DNA of 64,000 nucleotides from Parapedobacter soli (lineage in GTDB: Bacteria > Bacteroidota > Bacteroidia > Sphingobacteriales > Sphingobacteriaceae): positions 1-64,000 of the forward strand of contig NZ_JAMXAY010000030.1 of assembly GCF_025460835.1 (NCBI RefSeq), read 5' to 3'. The translations under genes were made by a program, and so were the position numbers. Positions 36,567 to 45,182 of this stretch are shown here, piece by piece. Each line of letters begins with the position of its first letter. Position 1 is the first letter of the stretch. The notes under the pieces are model-generated. The model was not told the origin of the DNA. It did not search any database and saw nothing but the letters and a program-made list of their open reading frames with translations.

Positions 36567-38102
36567 TTACTGATTCTGGTCCCTCAACTGGGGTAAAATG
36601 TCTTGTTGCTGCAATGGGTAGGGGTAAAACCTATCCGTAGCCGCGTCATACGTACGTCCGCCGTATGAGAGTTCGGCCGTACGGCCGTTCCGTACGAGGT
36701 CATAAAATCGGATACCCCATTCGCCGGCAAATTCGGCAAGCTTCTCGTCTAGCACTTGGTCTAGCGTAACGCTGCTGAGTGGGCCAAGCCCTACGCGGCC
36801 ACGTACTTCGTTCACCGCGGCATCGGCCGTCATCGCCGAACTCGTAGCTCCATTCACCAATGCCTCTGCGTGTATCAGCAACACCTCCGCGTAGCGTATG
36901 CAGGTGAAATTTTTGTTTTCACCGTAAGCGGTACGGCCTTGGGTAAGCATGGTTGACGGCCAATAATGTTTACCACTGTAGAACTTGGTCCTCACGCTGT
37001 TGTTGAACTGATCGCCGTCGGCCGTCACATTTGATATCCAGCTTGGCGCACCGGGATAGGCATTGCGTAACTCAGTGATGCCGTCGGGGGTAAATATCAC
37101 GGTGGCTTCCAACCGCTCGCGCTCGCCGCGGTCGAGCATGAATTGGATATATTTCATGCTGGGTTCCCAGAAGCCCCATCCACCGCTTGATCCGCTACGG
37201 GCGGGGGTCCAGCTTGTAGGGCCGAAGAAATCCCACAGGTATTTATTTGACGTACCGGTAGGGGTGCCGTAATCTGAATATTGCAGCTCCAGCAGGTTTT
37301 CGTTATTGAGTTTGCCCTGCAGCTTGAACAGGTGGTAGAAATCGGGCTCCAGACTAAACAATCCACTGCTGATGATCTGCCCAGTTGCTTCGGCCACCGC
37401 CGGGTAATTTTTCAATTCGAGGTTGGCCAATGCTTTCACCGCATACGCCGTATAGCGGGTGATGCCTCCGGGTATGTCCGTCCGCTGGTTAGGGCGCACG
37501 GTTGGCAGCAGCGGGATTGCCTCATCCATCAGTGCAGAAACGTGCTGCATCACCTGTTCGAAACTCGACAGCTCGGCGTTGAACAGCTGGCTGGGCTGTG
37601 AGGTGGTAGGAATTAATATACTGCCCCACATACGTGCCAGTTGGAGGAATTCAAACCCTTGCATCACTTTGATTTCGGCGATGTATTGCTGTGCGGTACC
37701 CTGGTTTGCACCTGCTTCCTGGTATTTCTGGATCTCTTCAATGGCTCCCTGCCAGTAGATCAGATCGCTATAAAGGCTTGTCCATGCATTATTCAAAGCC
37801 CAGAAGTTACGGTCGTACCTGAAGCTGTCTGCTTCTGCAAACAGTGGTTGGTCGCCCCGACCACCGATATCGATATCGTCACCCCGTACACTGATGGTTG
37901 GGTAAACCTCCCACCCCATATCATACAATTGGTTGTATGCGCCATATAGCATCAACACCATATTCTGGGTTTGCGTATAATCGGTCCCTTCAGCAATCTG
38001 CTGGTTTTCCAACGGTTCATCCAATAAACCGCTACACGATGTGCCTAGCAATAGTCCAATGGAAACCATTGCCACAAATTGGATATTTCGTATCGCTTTC
38101 AT
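36567..38102 (-). CDS. SusD/RagB-family glycan-binding lipoprotein
   Basis: A 511-residue outer-membrane lipoprotein that forms the lid of the SusC transporter. The lipobox is LLGTSC near residue 23. The body shows the TPR-like helical core of SusD, with IAEIKVMQGFEFLQLARMWG near residue 145 and the C-terminal segment FTCIRYAEVLLIHAEAL near residue 390, then LAEFAGEWGIRFYDLVRNG. It follows susC by 23 bases. Ligand specificity cannot be read, but the downstream enzymes suggest a beta-1,2-linked glucan. Confidence 0.95.
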   Translation of the reverse strand: MKAIRNIQFVAMVSIGLLLGTSCSGLLDEPLENQQIAEGTDYTQTQNMVLMLYGAYNQLYDMGWEVYPTISVRGDDIDIGGRGDQPLFAEADSFRYDRNFWALNNAWTSLYSDLIYWQGAIEEIQKYQEAGANQGTAQQYIAEIKVMQGFEFLQLARMWGSILIPTTSQPSQLFNAELSSFEQVMQHVSALMDEAIPLLPTVRPNQRTDIPGGITRYTAYAVKALANLELKNYPAVAEATGQIISSGLFSLEPDFYHLFKLQGKLNNENLLELQYSDYGTPTGTSNKYLWDFFGPTSWTPARSGSSGGWGFWEPSMKYIQFMLDRGERERLEATVIFTPDGITELRNAYPGAPSWISNVTADGDQFNNSVRTKFYSGKHYWPSTMLTQGRTAYGENKNFTCIRYAEVLLIHAEALVNGATSSAMTADAAVNEVRGRVGLGPLSSVTLDQVLDEKLAEFAGEWGIRFYDLVRNGRTAELSYGGRTYDAATDRFYPYPLQQQDILPQLRDQNQ

Positions 38103-38125
38103 AATAATCTCTTCTCCTTAATGGT

Positions 38126-41100
38126 TTAAAGTTTAATTGTTACGCCCAAGGTATAGATGGCCGGTATCGGATATACCTCGCGATCCACGCCGCTGGCCAC
38201 CTCTGGATTGAATCCATTGTATTTGAATACGGTAAGGGGGCGGTCGGCAGTTAGCGTAACCCTCGTTTCGGGCCACGTTACACCGTTGATTTCCCTACCC
38301 AGGAATGAATAAGAAAGGCGGACGTTCTGCAACCTGAAATACGACCCAGGTTCTACGAAATAGCTGCTCATCACCTGGTTCCACGACCTACGGAGCCCAG
38401 ACGCCGATGGGTAATTCTTCGGGGAGCCCCCTTCTTCGGTCCAGAAGTTGGTGGCCAGGTCGGCATCGATGTTGGTATCGTTGGTAAAAATCATTTCACC
38501 GCGTTTTCTATTGAGGATGTGGTATCCGGTTTGCCCTTGCAGCAACGCTGCAAATTCCAGCTTCTTATAGCGGAACCCAAGATTGGCACCCCAGGTGAAA
38601 TCGGGCAGGTACGAGCCCAATATTACGCGGTCTTGGTCGTCGATGAGGCCGTCGCCGTTTTGGTCTTTGAAGATCAGGTCACCGGGTACGAGGCTCTTTT
38701 CTGCTGCGAAATCTGCATTATACGTGCTTTGGATTTGCTGGTCGGTATCGAATACACCCGTTACCTCATAGCCGTAAAATGCCTGGTACGGCTGGCCTAT
38801 GATGGAACGCTGGCGGAACTCTGCTGAGCCGGCATTCAGGCCGTCGGCACCACCCAACCCCAATACTTTGTTCTTGAGCGTGGCGATGTTTCCACCAATG
38901 TTATAGGAGAAATCTTCCGACAGGTGATCGCGCCAATTGAGGTTGAGCTCCAGCCCCTGGTTCCGGATTTCACCTACACTGCGGCGCTCGGCCGACGCGA
39001 ATACCGGTGGCACGATGGTAACCGCTAGGTTTCTCGTATCGCGGATGAAATAGTCGGCTTCCAACGACAAACGGCTGTTGAGGAACTGTGCATCCACTCC
39101 GAAGTTTTTCTCTACCGTGGTTTCCCATTGCGTAATGAGGTCGAACGTTGGGTTAAGGCGTCTACCGATAACCCGGGTACCGTCAATGGCGCCGTTGTTT
39201 TCCTGCAATGTAGGCAGTCCGACCGACGGGCTGATGGCGTCGTTGCCCAACTGCCCCCATGATGCACGGAACTTCAGGAAATCGATACCGGGAACATCAA
39301 AAAATTCTTCTTGTGAGAGCACCCACCCGGCGCCCACCGTGGCGAAATTACCCCACGTCTTCTGGAACTTATTGTTCCCATCGCGCCTGAAAGTGGTATA
39401 CAGCAGGTAGCGATCATCGTAATTGTAAGCCGCACGGCCGAAAAACGAGAGGAACTGCAGGTTAGCATTCAAGGTGCCCCCGTCCGCGTCCCCAATGTTA
39501 TTTAAATCAAAGTCGGTCGCATTCGTCAGGTACCAATATTGTTCGGCCGCCCGCGACGGTGCAGGGCTGATGGCCGTACCCCGTGCGAACAGCAGTTCGC
39601 TGTATTCGCTGCGGTAGGATTGACCCAACACCACGTTCAGGTTGTGTTTACCGAAATCATCATCGTACGTCACGAAGTTATCCCACACTTGATCGTAGTC
39701 CGATGTATTCTGCCTTCGGATAGCCGATTGATGCTGCGTTACACCATCGTGGTATTCGAAGTCCACACGCCGTGTATTTACGAAGCTCAGCCCGTAGTTA
39801 TACTGTGTTCGGAACTTCAACTTCTGTTCCCACAAGGCCACCTCGGCGTGGAAGTTACCCGCCAGTTTAGCCACATGGTTGCGGTTATCGATGTATTCCA
39901 GTGGGAAGAATGGATTCTGGACACCCCGATATCCAAGCTTTTGCGCGTTGGCATATTTCACGGGCGACGCATCGGTGTTGTCTTCATCATAGACCGGTAA
40001 AATCGGTACGGAAAAATACGCCCGGAACCAAGCGGTATTTTCACCGTTGTATTGGCGGGCCGTGCTGACGTTAAAATTACCACCTACGTTTAACCAATCT
40101 TTCACCTTGCTATCCACTTTTACACGGAAATTCAACCGCCGGTAATCGTTGCGTTGCAAATCCAGCAGTCCTTCCTGATTGAAATAGCTGGCACCGATAG
40201 AATAACGGGTGCTTTCACCGCCGCCACTGAAGGAAAGGTTGTGGTTTTGGATTGGAGCGGGAGTCATGATCTCGTTGTACCAATCCGTATTGACATTCGG
40301 CAGATTAGGATCCAGCCGGCTGCGGCCATACCGCTGCATCGCGTTCGCTATCAAACTAATGTCGGCTTGGCTCCCTGTTGCGTTGATGTACCGCACGAAT
40401 TGCTGGGTATTTGCCATCTTCAACACATTCTGTGGATTCTGTATGCCATAGTAAGCATCGTAGACAATCTCTCCCGGTTTGTTGTATGCACCTGATTTTG
40501 TTTCGATAAGTACCACACCGTTGCCCGCCCGCACACCGTAAATGGCCGACGCCGACGCATCTTTCAACACCGATATCGTTGCAATGTCGTTGGGATTCAA
40601 GAAGTCGATGTTATCGAAAAACATTCCGTCTACCACATACAGTGGGGCTGAGTTCCCTTCAAATGACCCGATCCCCCGCAGCCGGACCGTCGGAGAGGCA
40701 CCCGGAGCCCCGTTGCTCACGATTTGGACACCGGCCACGCGCCCTTGCAATGACTGCATGGCCTGCGCATTAGGCGTCTTCGCAATGTCGTCGGCCCTTA
40801 TTGTAGCAACAGCTGTGGTAAGGTCACGCTGCCGTTGGGTACCATACCCAATCACTACGACCTCTTCCAACTCTGTCCCTTCACCTTCCAGTACCACATC
40901 GATGCTTGTTTGGTTAGCAATGGGTACCTCTTGCATGGCGTACCCCAATGAGCGGAAGACTAAGGTATCTGCTGCATTCGCATCGATGGTATAATTACCC
41001 GTCGCGTTGGTCTGTGTGGCCGTCACCGCGCCTTTCACCATTACGGTAACACCGGGTATCCCGCCCGCCGTCAATGCATCAGTTACCCGGCCGCTTACCC

Positions 41101-41167
41101 TGTGTTGTGCCTCCGCAAAAGCGGGAAGCATACACAGCAAAAAGAAGCATGTAAATAAATTCCTCAT
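38126..41167 (-). CDS. SusC/RagA TonB-dependent glycan transporter
   Basis: A 1013-residue outer-membrane receptor. A signal peptide (to about residue 20) precedes a carboxypeptidase-D regulatory-like domain (HRVSGRVTDALTAGGIPGV, residues 22-110), the TonB plug (TTAVATIRADDIAK and AMQSLQGRVAGVQI, about 110-230) and a 22-strand barrel ending in a typical aromatic-hydrophobic C-terminus (TLGVTIKL). It lacks the extra STN domain that would signal sigma/anti-sigma control, and no such regulator is nearby. It is the first gene of the PUL and likely carries its promoter in the 540-base spacer upstream. Confidence 0.96.
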   Translation of the reverse strand: MRNLFTCFFLLCMLPAFAEAQHRVSGRVTDALTAGGIPGVTVMVKGAVTATQTNATGNYTIDANAADTLVFRSLGYAMQEVPIANQTSIDVVLEGEGTELEEVVVIGYGTQRQRDLTTAVATIRADDIAKTPNAQAMQSLQGRVAGVQIVSNGAPGASPTVRLRGIGSFEGNSAPLYVVDGMFFDNIDFLNPNDIATISVLKDASASAIYGVRAGNGVVLIETKSGAYNKPGEIVYDAYYGIQNPQNVLKMANTQQFVRYINATGSQADISLIANAMQRYGRSRLDPNLPNVNTDWYNEIMTPAPIQNHNLSFSGGGESTRYSIGASYFNQEGLLDLQRNDYRRLNFRVKVDSKVKDWLNVGGNFNVSTARQYNGENTAWFRAYFSVPILPVYDEDNTDASPVKYANAQKLGYRGVQNPFFPLEYIDNRNHVAKLAGNFHAEVALWEQKLKFRTQYNYGLSFVNTRRVDFEYHDGVTQHQSAIRRQNTSDYDQVWDNFVTYDDDFGKHNLNVVLGQSYRSEYSELLFARGTAISPAPSRAAEQYWYLTNATDFDLNNIGDADGGTLNANLQFLSFFGRAAYNYDDRYLLYTTFRRDGNNKFQKTWGNFATVGAGWVLSQEEFFDVPGIDFLKFRASWGQLGNDAISPSVGLPTLQENNGAIDGTRVIGRRLNPTFDLITQWETTVEKNFGVDAQFLNSRLSLEADYFIRDTRNLAVTIVPPVFASAERRSVGEIRNQGLELNLNWRDHLSEDFSYNIGGNIATLKNKVLGLGGADGLNAGSAEFRQRSIIGQPYQAFYGYEVTGVFDTDQQIQSTYNADFAAEKSLVPGDLIFKDQNGDGLIDDQDRVILGSYLPDFTWGANLGFRYKKLEFAALLQGQTGYHILNRKRGEMIFTNDTNIDADLATNFWTEEGGSPKNYPSASGLRRSWNQVMSSYFVEPGSYFRLQNVRLSYSFLGREINGVTWPETRVTLTADRPLTVFKYNGFNPEVASGVDREVYPIPAIYTLGVTIKL

Positions 41168-41279
41168 GTTGTCTCAGATTAGTTGGTTTATCAATCTTTC
41201 TTTTAATTCACGCCCCACCCTACTTGTGGGATTGACTAGCTTTTCTTAACCATACAGCTGTATTCGCCATATTGTTTTA

Positions 41280-41311
41280 CAAAATTGTGATGTATAGTGA
41301 GAGGCACCAAA
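41280..41311 (-). promoter_or_regulatory. Candidate promoter of the PUL (susC)
   Basis: On the minus strand a perfect TTTG (41308-41311) is followed after 20 bases by CAATTTTG (41280-41287), one mismatch from TAnnTTTG. The weak -7 element is what one would expect of an activator-dependent promoter, but that is inference. Confidence 0.4.
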
Positions 41312-41594
41312 TAAAAGGCTTGCACATCCCTACATCATGAACAGAAAAACTTCTCAACCCTATTGCTATTAATCTAATAAAACACTGATAATAAACAACT
41401 TAAAGCTACACACAGGCTGCTCAAAATAGTCTCAAGTGTGTACAACATACACTCTTCAGGATGAGAGGTAATGATGTAGTAAGTTCGATAAATCGGGAAG
41501 TACTTGGATAGTTTTTAACGAAGCCATGACGGCGGCTATCTCATCTGGAATACACAGGACTCTCTCGGACCCGCTTCGGAGCCACGTCTATACG

Positions 41595-41659
41595 TATACT
41601 ATACTCGTATTAGCCGTTACACACTGAGGTATGTCCGAGACCAATACGAGTATAGTATA
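41595..41659. repeat. 17-bp perfect inverted repeat near the protease 3' end
   Basis: TATACTATACTCGTATT at 41595-41611 pairs perfectly with AATACGAGTATAGTATA at 41643-41659 around a 31-base loop, and after one mismatch four further outer pairs (41590-41593 with 41661-41664) form. It has no T tract on either strand. Confidence 0.7.
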
Positions 41660-41705
41660 AGTATTATAATCCGAGTTCCCGAAGCCGAGTTCGAAGGTCG
41701 CCTTG

Positions 41706-43832
41706 TTACTTCTTCGCTAGCGACACGTAATCGGCCATCACAGCGAGGCTTTCTTCTTGGATAAAATCCAACCCTTCGTCGACGCTCGTAGCTGCGCCGC
41801 CCAATGGCATATTGATATTCATCTCTTGGAGGGCATCCGTACGGCTTTTCCGTTTCAACCGGCTCTCTTCGCGCTCCTTCCGGAGTTTTTCCTCCATCAG
41901 GCTAACGCTCGTTTCGGTTTCCTGCTTCTTCATGGTTTCGATATCTTCAAGCAGAAATCCATAGGCGGGAGAGTTGTCCATACGGTGTTGATGCTTCATA
42001 GCCAATTGCCCGACTACCGAACTTAAGTCGGCAACCGGTGCAAAGTCGGTGGCTGAGATCTGATCCCAAGGCAATGCGGAGGGCTCCGAACTTTCCCCAT
42101 ACTTATCGGCAGCATACATCGACGGGAATTCGATATCCGGTTCCACCCCTTTATGCTGGGTACTGCTGCCCGTAATGCGGTAGAACTTAGCCAGTGTAAT
42201 GTTGATCTGGCCGAACTGCGGTGCTCCGGTCGGTAACCCATCGGCATCATTCGATCGTGCTTTGAGCAGCAGGCGGTCTGTGGGGCTGATTACACGCCCC
42301 ATATCGATGGCTGATTGCACCGTGCCCTTACCGTAAGACTGGGAGCCTAAAATAATCCCCCGTCCATAATCCTGTATGGCGGCAGCAAATATTTCGGAGG
42401 CAGAGGCGCTAAACCTATTGATAATAACGCCTAACGGCCCATCCCAAGCCACCCCTTCCTCACGGTCGCTATTCACTTCGATGCGGTCGCGTGTGTCGCG
42501 CACCTGCACCACCGGCCCTTTATCGATAAACAACCCCGTCAGCTCAATCGATTCCTGTAACGAGCCGCCACCGTTGAACCTCAGATCCATCACCACCGCA
42601 TCCACATTGTCTTGCTTAAGCGAATCCAGCAGCAGGCGCACATCGCGGGTTGTACTTTTATAGTTGGGATCGTTCTTACGGTACGCTTCAAAATCGATAT
42701 AGAATTTCGGGAGGCTGATGATACCCACCCGATAGGTTTTCCCGTCTTCTCCTACCACTTCCTTGATTTCACGCTTGGCGGACTCGTCTTCAATCACCAC
42801 GCGGTCTCGGGTAAGCGATACGATTTTCGGTTCGGCGGTAAGCTCCTGCCCTGCCGGAATCACTTTCAAGCGTACGATGGTGCCCTTGGGTCCTTTAATT
42901 TTAGTAACGGCGTGGTCCAGCTTCCAGCCGATGATATCTTCGAATTCACCGTCGGCGCCTTGGGCTACACCAATAATACGGTCATCGATCTGCAATGCTT
43001 TCTCCCGGTATACCGGCCCGCCAACAATGACGTCGGCCACTCTCACTACTTCGTTCTCGATGGTCAGCCGGGCGCCGATGCCTTCGAAGGTATTGGCCAT
43101 TTCCTCGTTGAACCGCTGTGCGAAATATGGGTTAAAGTAACTGGTATGTGGGTCGATGGCGTCAGTAAGTGCTGCCATGATAATCTGGAAGGCCTCATTA
43201 TTATCGGTCTTTTTGGCCATTGAAATCAGGTTTTGATATCGGCTTGTCAGCGTTTCTTTCTGTTTGGCCGCCGTTGAGTCGCTACCATCGCCACTGATGC
43301 GCAGGTTGAGCAGGTCGTATTTAACCCGCTTGCGCCATTGCTCATCTGCTTCGGCCTCCGAAGCAAACCAATTTGCTCCTTCCCGGTTGTAGACATACAC
43401 CTCATCGACCGTAAAGTCGTGCGGTTCTCCCACTTGGCCAAGCGCATAATCCAACCGATCGAGATACCGTTCCAGATACACGTTAAATATATGATATGCC
43501 GCGCTCAGGTCGCCATCACGGAAGTCTTGTGCGAGCGTATTGCGGTACTGCTCAAACTCATCGATATCCGATTGCATCAGGTAGTTCTTCCCTTGGTCCA
43601 CCGCTTTGATCAGGTTATCGAAGACGATGGAGGAAATGGAATCGTTGAATGGGACTTTCTTGTAGCTCACCGATTCAAATAACCCTACGACATCTTTTGC
43701 AATCACGGCATGCTGAGCCGTGGGTTGCAATGCCCCGACCTCTGCATCGAGATTGACTCTCGGTTTAGACCCGCATGCCGCTATGGCAACTACAAATAAA
43801 GCAAAAAAAACTTTCTTCAACATATTCTCCAT
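41706..43832 (-). CDS. prc: Tail-specific (C-terminal processing) protease Prc, lipoprotein
   Basis: A 708-residue S41 peptidase that degrades or trims periplasmic proteins from their C-termini. The N-terminus is a lipoprotein signal (VVAIAAC near residue 20). A helical region leads into a PDZ domain at about residues 245-330 and the S41 catalytic domain, with the serine in INRFSASASEIF near residue 460 and the lysine in QSYGKGTVQ near residue 485. The lysine/glutamate-rich C-terminus (about 620-700) fits the DUF3340 tail. A second ATG three codons on (43823) is equally good. It is transcribed alone. Confidence 0.93.
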   Translation of the reverse strand: MENMLKKVFFALFVVAIAACGSKPRVNLDAEVGALQPTAQHAVIAKDVVGLFESVSYKKVPFNDSISSIVFDNLIKAVDQGKNYLMQSDIDEFEQYRNTLAQDFRDGDLSAAYHIFNVYLERYLDRLDYALGQVGEPHDFTVDEVYVYNREGANWFASEAEADEQWRKRVKYDLLNLRISGDGSDSTAAKQKETLTSRYQNLISMAKKTDNNEAFQIIMAALTDAIDPHTSYFNPYFAQRFNEEMANTFEGIGARLTIENEVVRVADVIVGGPVYREKALQIDDRIIGVAQGADGEFEDIIGWKLDHAVTKIKGPKGTIVRLKVIPAGQELTAEPKIVSLTRDRVVIEDESAKREIKEVVGEDGKTYRVGIISLPKFYIDFEAYRKNDPNYKSTTRDVRLLLDSLKQDNVDAVVMDLRFNGGGSLQESIELTGLFIDKGPVVQVRDTRDRIEVNSDREEGVAWDGPLGVIINRFSASASEIFAAAIQDYGRGIILGSQSYGKGTVQSAIDMGRVISPTDRLLLKARSNDADGLPTGAPQFGQINITLAKFYRITGSSTQHKGVEPDIEFPSMYAADKYGESSEPSALPWDQISATDFAPVADLSSVVGQLAMKHQHRMDNSPAYGFLLEDIETMKKQETETSVSLMEEKLRKEREESRLKRKSRTDALQEMNINMPLGGAATSVDEGLDFIQEESLAVMADYVSLAKK

Positions 43833-43956
43833 ACTGGTAATTCTATCCCTTTATCCCGATTGCGACAAGCCACAATCCAGCGTTATTCAAGTTGCTAAAT
43901 GTAATTAAAAATCCGATTATCTTTATTAGCTATTTGTCATCTGTTCAGGCCAGTGA

Positions 43957-45093
43957 TTAATTGTCGACCGGCGCCACCCCTTTGAACAACATGTTTTTCA
44001 GTATGTCGTATTGATTCAGCGCAAGCGCCGCACCATCGTAATCACCTGCCTCGTGGTATAGGTTGCCCAGTGCATCTTGGATGGCGAGCTGCATGCCTAT
44101 TCGATGGTCTTTCTTGGCGAGGTCACTAGCCACCTTGTATTCCTCAATGGCTACCCGCGGATTGCCTGCATACTTCTTTGTTTCGGCAAGATTGAAAATA
44201 ATTTCCGGCAGTTGGTCGCTGATTCCTTCCCGGTCGACAATCGTTTTTGCTTGCACTAAAAACCACTGTGCTTCGGGGTACTTCTGTTGGAGCGTGTAGA
44301 TGGTTGCCAAGGTGCTGTATGCCGAAGCCCGGCCGGCTTCATCCCGTAACCGGCGGAACAGCGGTACCACCTTCCGGATGATATCACGCTCAGCTTCGTC
44401 CCACCCGCCCCGCTTCGCTTTAATCAGGGCCAGCTCCATCAGTGCATTTGCCTGATCGCGATTATTATGGTTCTTAACGGCTTGTTCATACAGTTGCTGC
44501 CGGAGTGCATAGGCCTTATCCAATTGCCCGAGGTACTCGTAGGTTACGGCAAGGTTTTGGGTAATGGTCTCCCAATCAGACTGATTACCCACCGCCTTTT
44601 TGGCTTGCACGGCCTTCTCGAAAAACTCCACCGCAAAGTCCAGTGTCCCGATTGCGACATACTCCATAGCCAGTCTGTTTTGGACGTCGGCCAGTGCATT
44701 GAGGTTATGGCTGGCAACATTATATACTACCGCCATCAGCAACTTGCCTTCCACACTGGATGTCTGCGACTCGCGGATAGGCACATACTTTTCGGCCACG
44801 TCGCCATTCCCGGTCATCTCCAACCGGTGGTAATATTGCATTCGTTTTACATATTCCTCTACCAATGCAGAGTCTATTTCTTTCTCCGCATACCGGTCGT
44901 CCAACAATTCTGCACTTGTTTTGGGTGGTGGGAGAAAATAAACCTTGGGTCCGATCCCCGAAAAAGTACTGTCATATTTGGTTATGACGCCGGAAAAGTC
45001 AATGTTTTCCTGACCGAAGCCACTCATTAAACCACCCCATAGCAAGAGGCAAAAGCACCCTGAAAATCGCCATAGTGGCTGTTTCACCTTCAT
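43957..45093 (-). CDS. Exported tetratricopeptide-repeat protein
   Basis: A 378-residue protein with a signal peptide (hydrophobic run to about residue 27, cut after SGFG). From about residue 115 it is a row of TPR-like helical pairs, for example AMEYVAIGTLDFAVEFFEKA, TYEYLGQLDKAYALRQQLY and LYHEAGDYDGAALALNQYD. TPR proteins scaffold complexes; no enzyme domain is present. The N-terminal 100 residues match nothing I know. It is divergent from rarA across 89 bases. Function unknown. Confidence 0.82.
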   Translation of the reverse strand: MKVKQPLWRFSGCFCLLLWGGLMSGFGQENIDFSGVITKYDSTFSGIGPKVYFLPPPKTSAELLDDRYAEKEIDSALVEEYVKRMQYYHRLEMTGNGDVAEKYVPIRESQTSSVEGKLLMAVVYNVASHNLNALADVQNRLAMEYVAIGTLDFAVEFFEKAVQAKKAVGNQSDWETITQNLAVTYEYLGQLDKAYALRQQLYEQAVKNHNNRDQANALMELALIKAKRGGWDEAERDIIRKVVPLFRRLRDEAGRASAYSTLATIYTLQQKYPEAQWFLVQAKTIVDREGISDQLPEIIFNLAETKKYAGNPRVAIEEYKVASDLAKKDHRIGMQLAIQDALGNLYHEAGDYDGAALALNQYDILKNMLFKGVAPVDN

Positions 45094-45141
45094 ATATTAT
45101 TCCAATCAGCGCACCAAGATACAAAAATTGTTCCTGAATTG

Positions 45142-45173
45142 TTCGCTGCGTATTATAATTCCCATTACTTTTG
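45142..45173 (+). promoter_or_regulatory. Promoter of rarA
   Basis: TTCG (45142-45145), 20 bases, then TACTTTTG (45166-45173), an exact TAnnTTTG. The -7 element ends 9 bases before the chosen ATG at 45183, so the leader would be only a few bases, and this argues against using the ATG at 45171 inside the promoter. Confidence 0.6.
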
Positions 45174-45182
45174 CTAAGAATC

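Larger units (their letters stand above)
41168..41705. other. Regulatory spacer upstream of the PUL
   Basis: A 538-base AT-rich spacer between the susC start and the tail-specific protease stop. It contains a susC promoter candidate (41280-41311), the strong inverted repeat at 41595-41659 and, beside it, an imperfect direct repeat CCGAGTTC at 41671 and 41685. No ORF is convincing. The leader between the predicted promoter and the susC ATG is roughly 110 bases and shows no obvious riboswitch fold. Confidence 0.5.

Noticed and set aside
41320-41590. Possible riboswitch or sRNA in the spacer upstream of the PUL
   Set aside because: No conserved riboswitch core or paired helices could be traced apart from the one inverted repeat.
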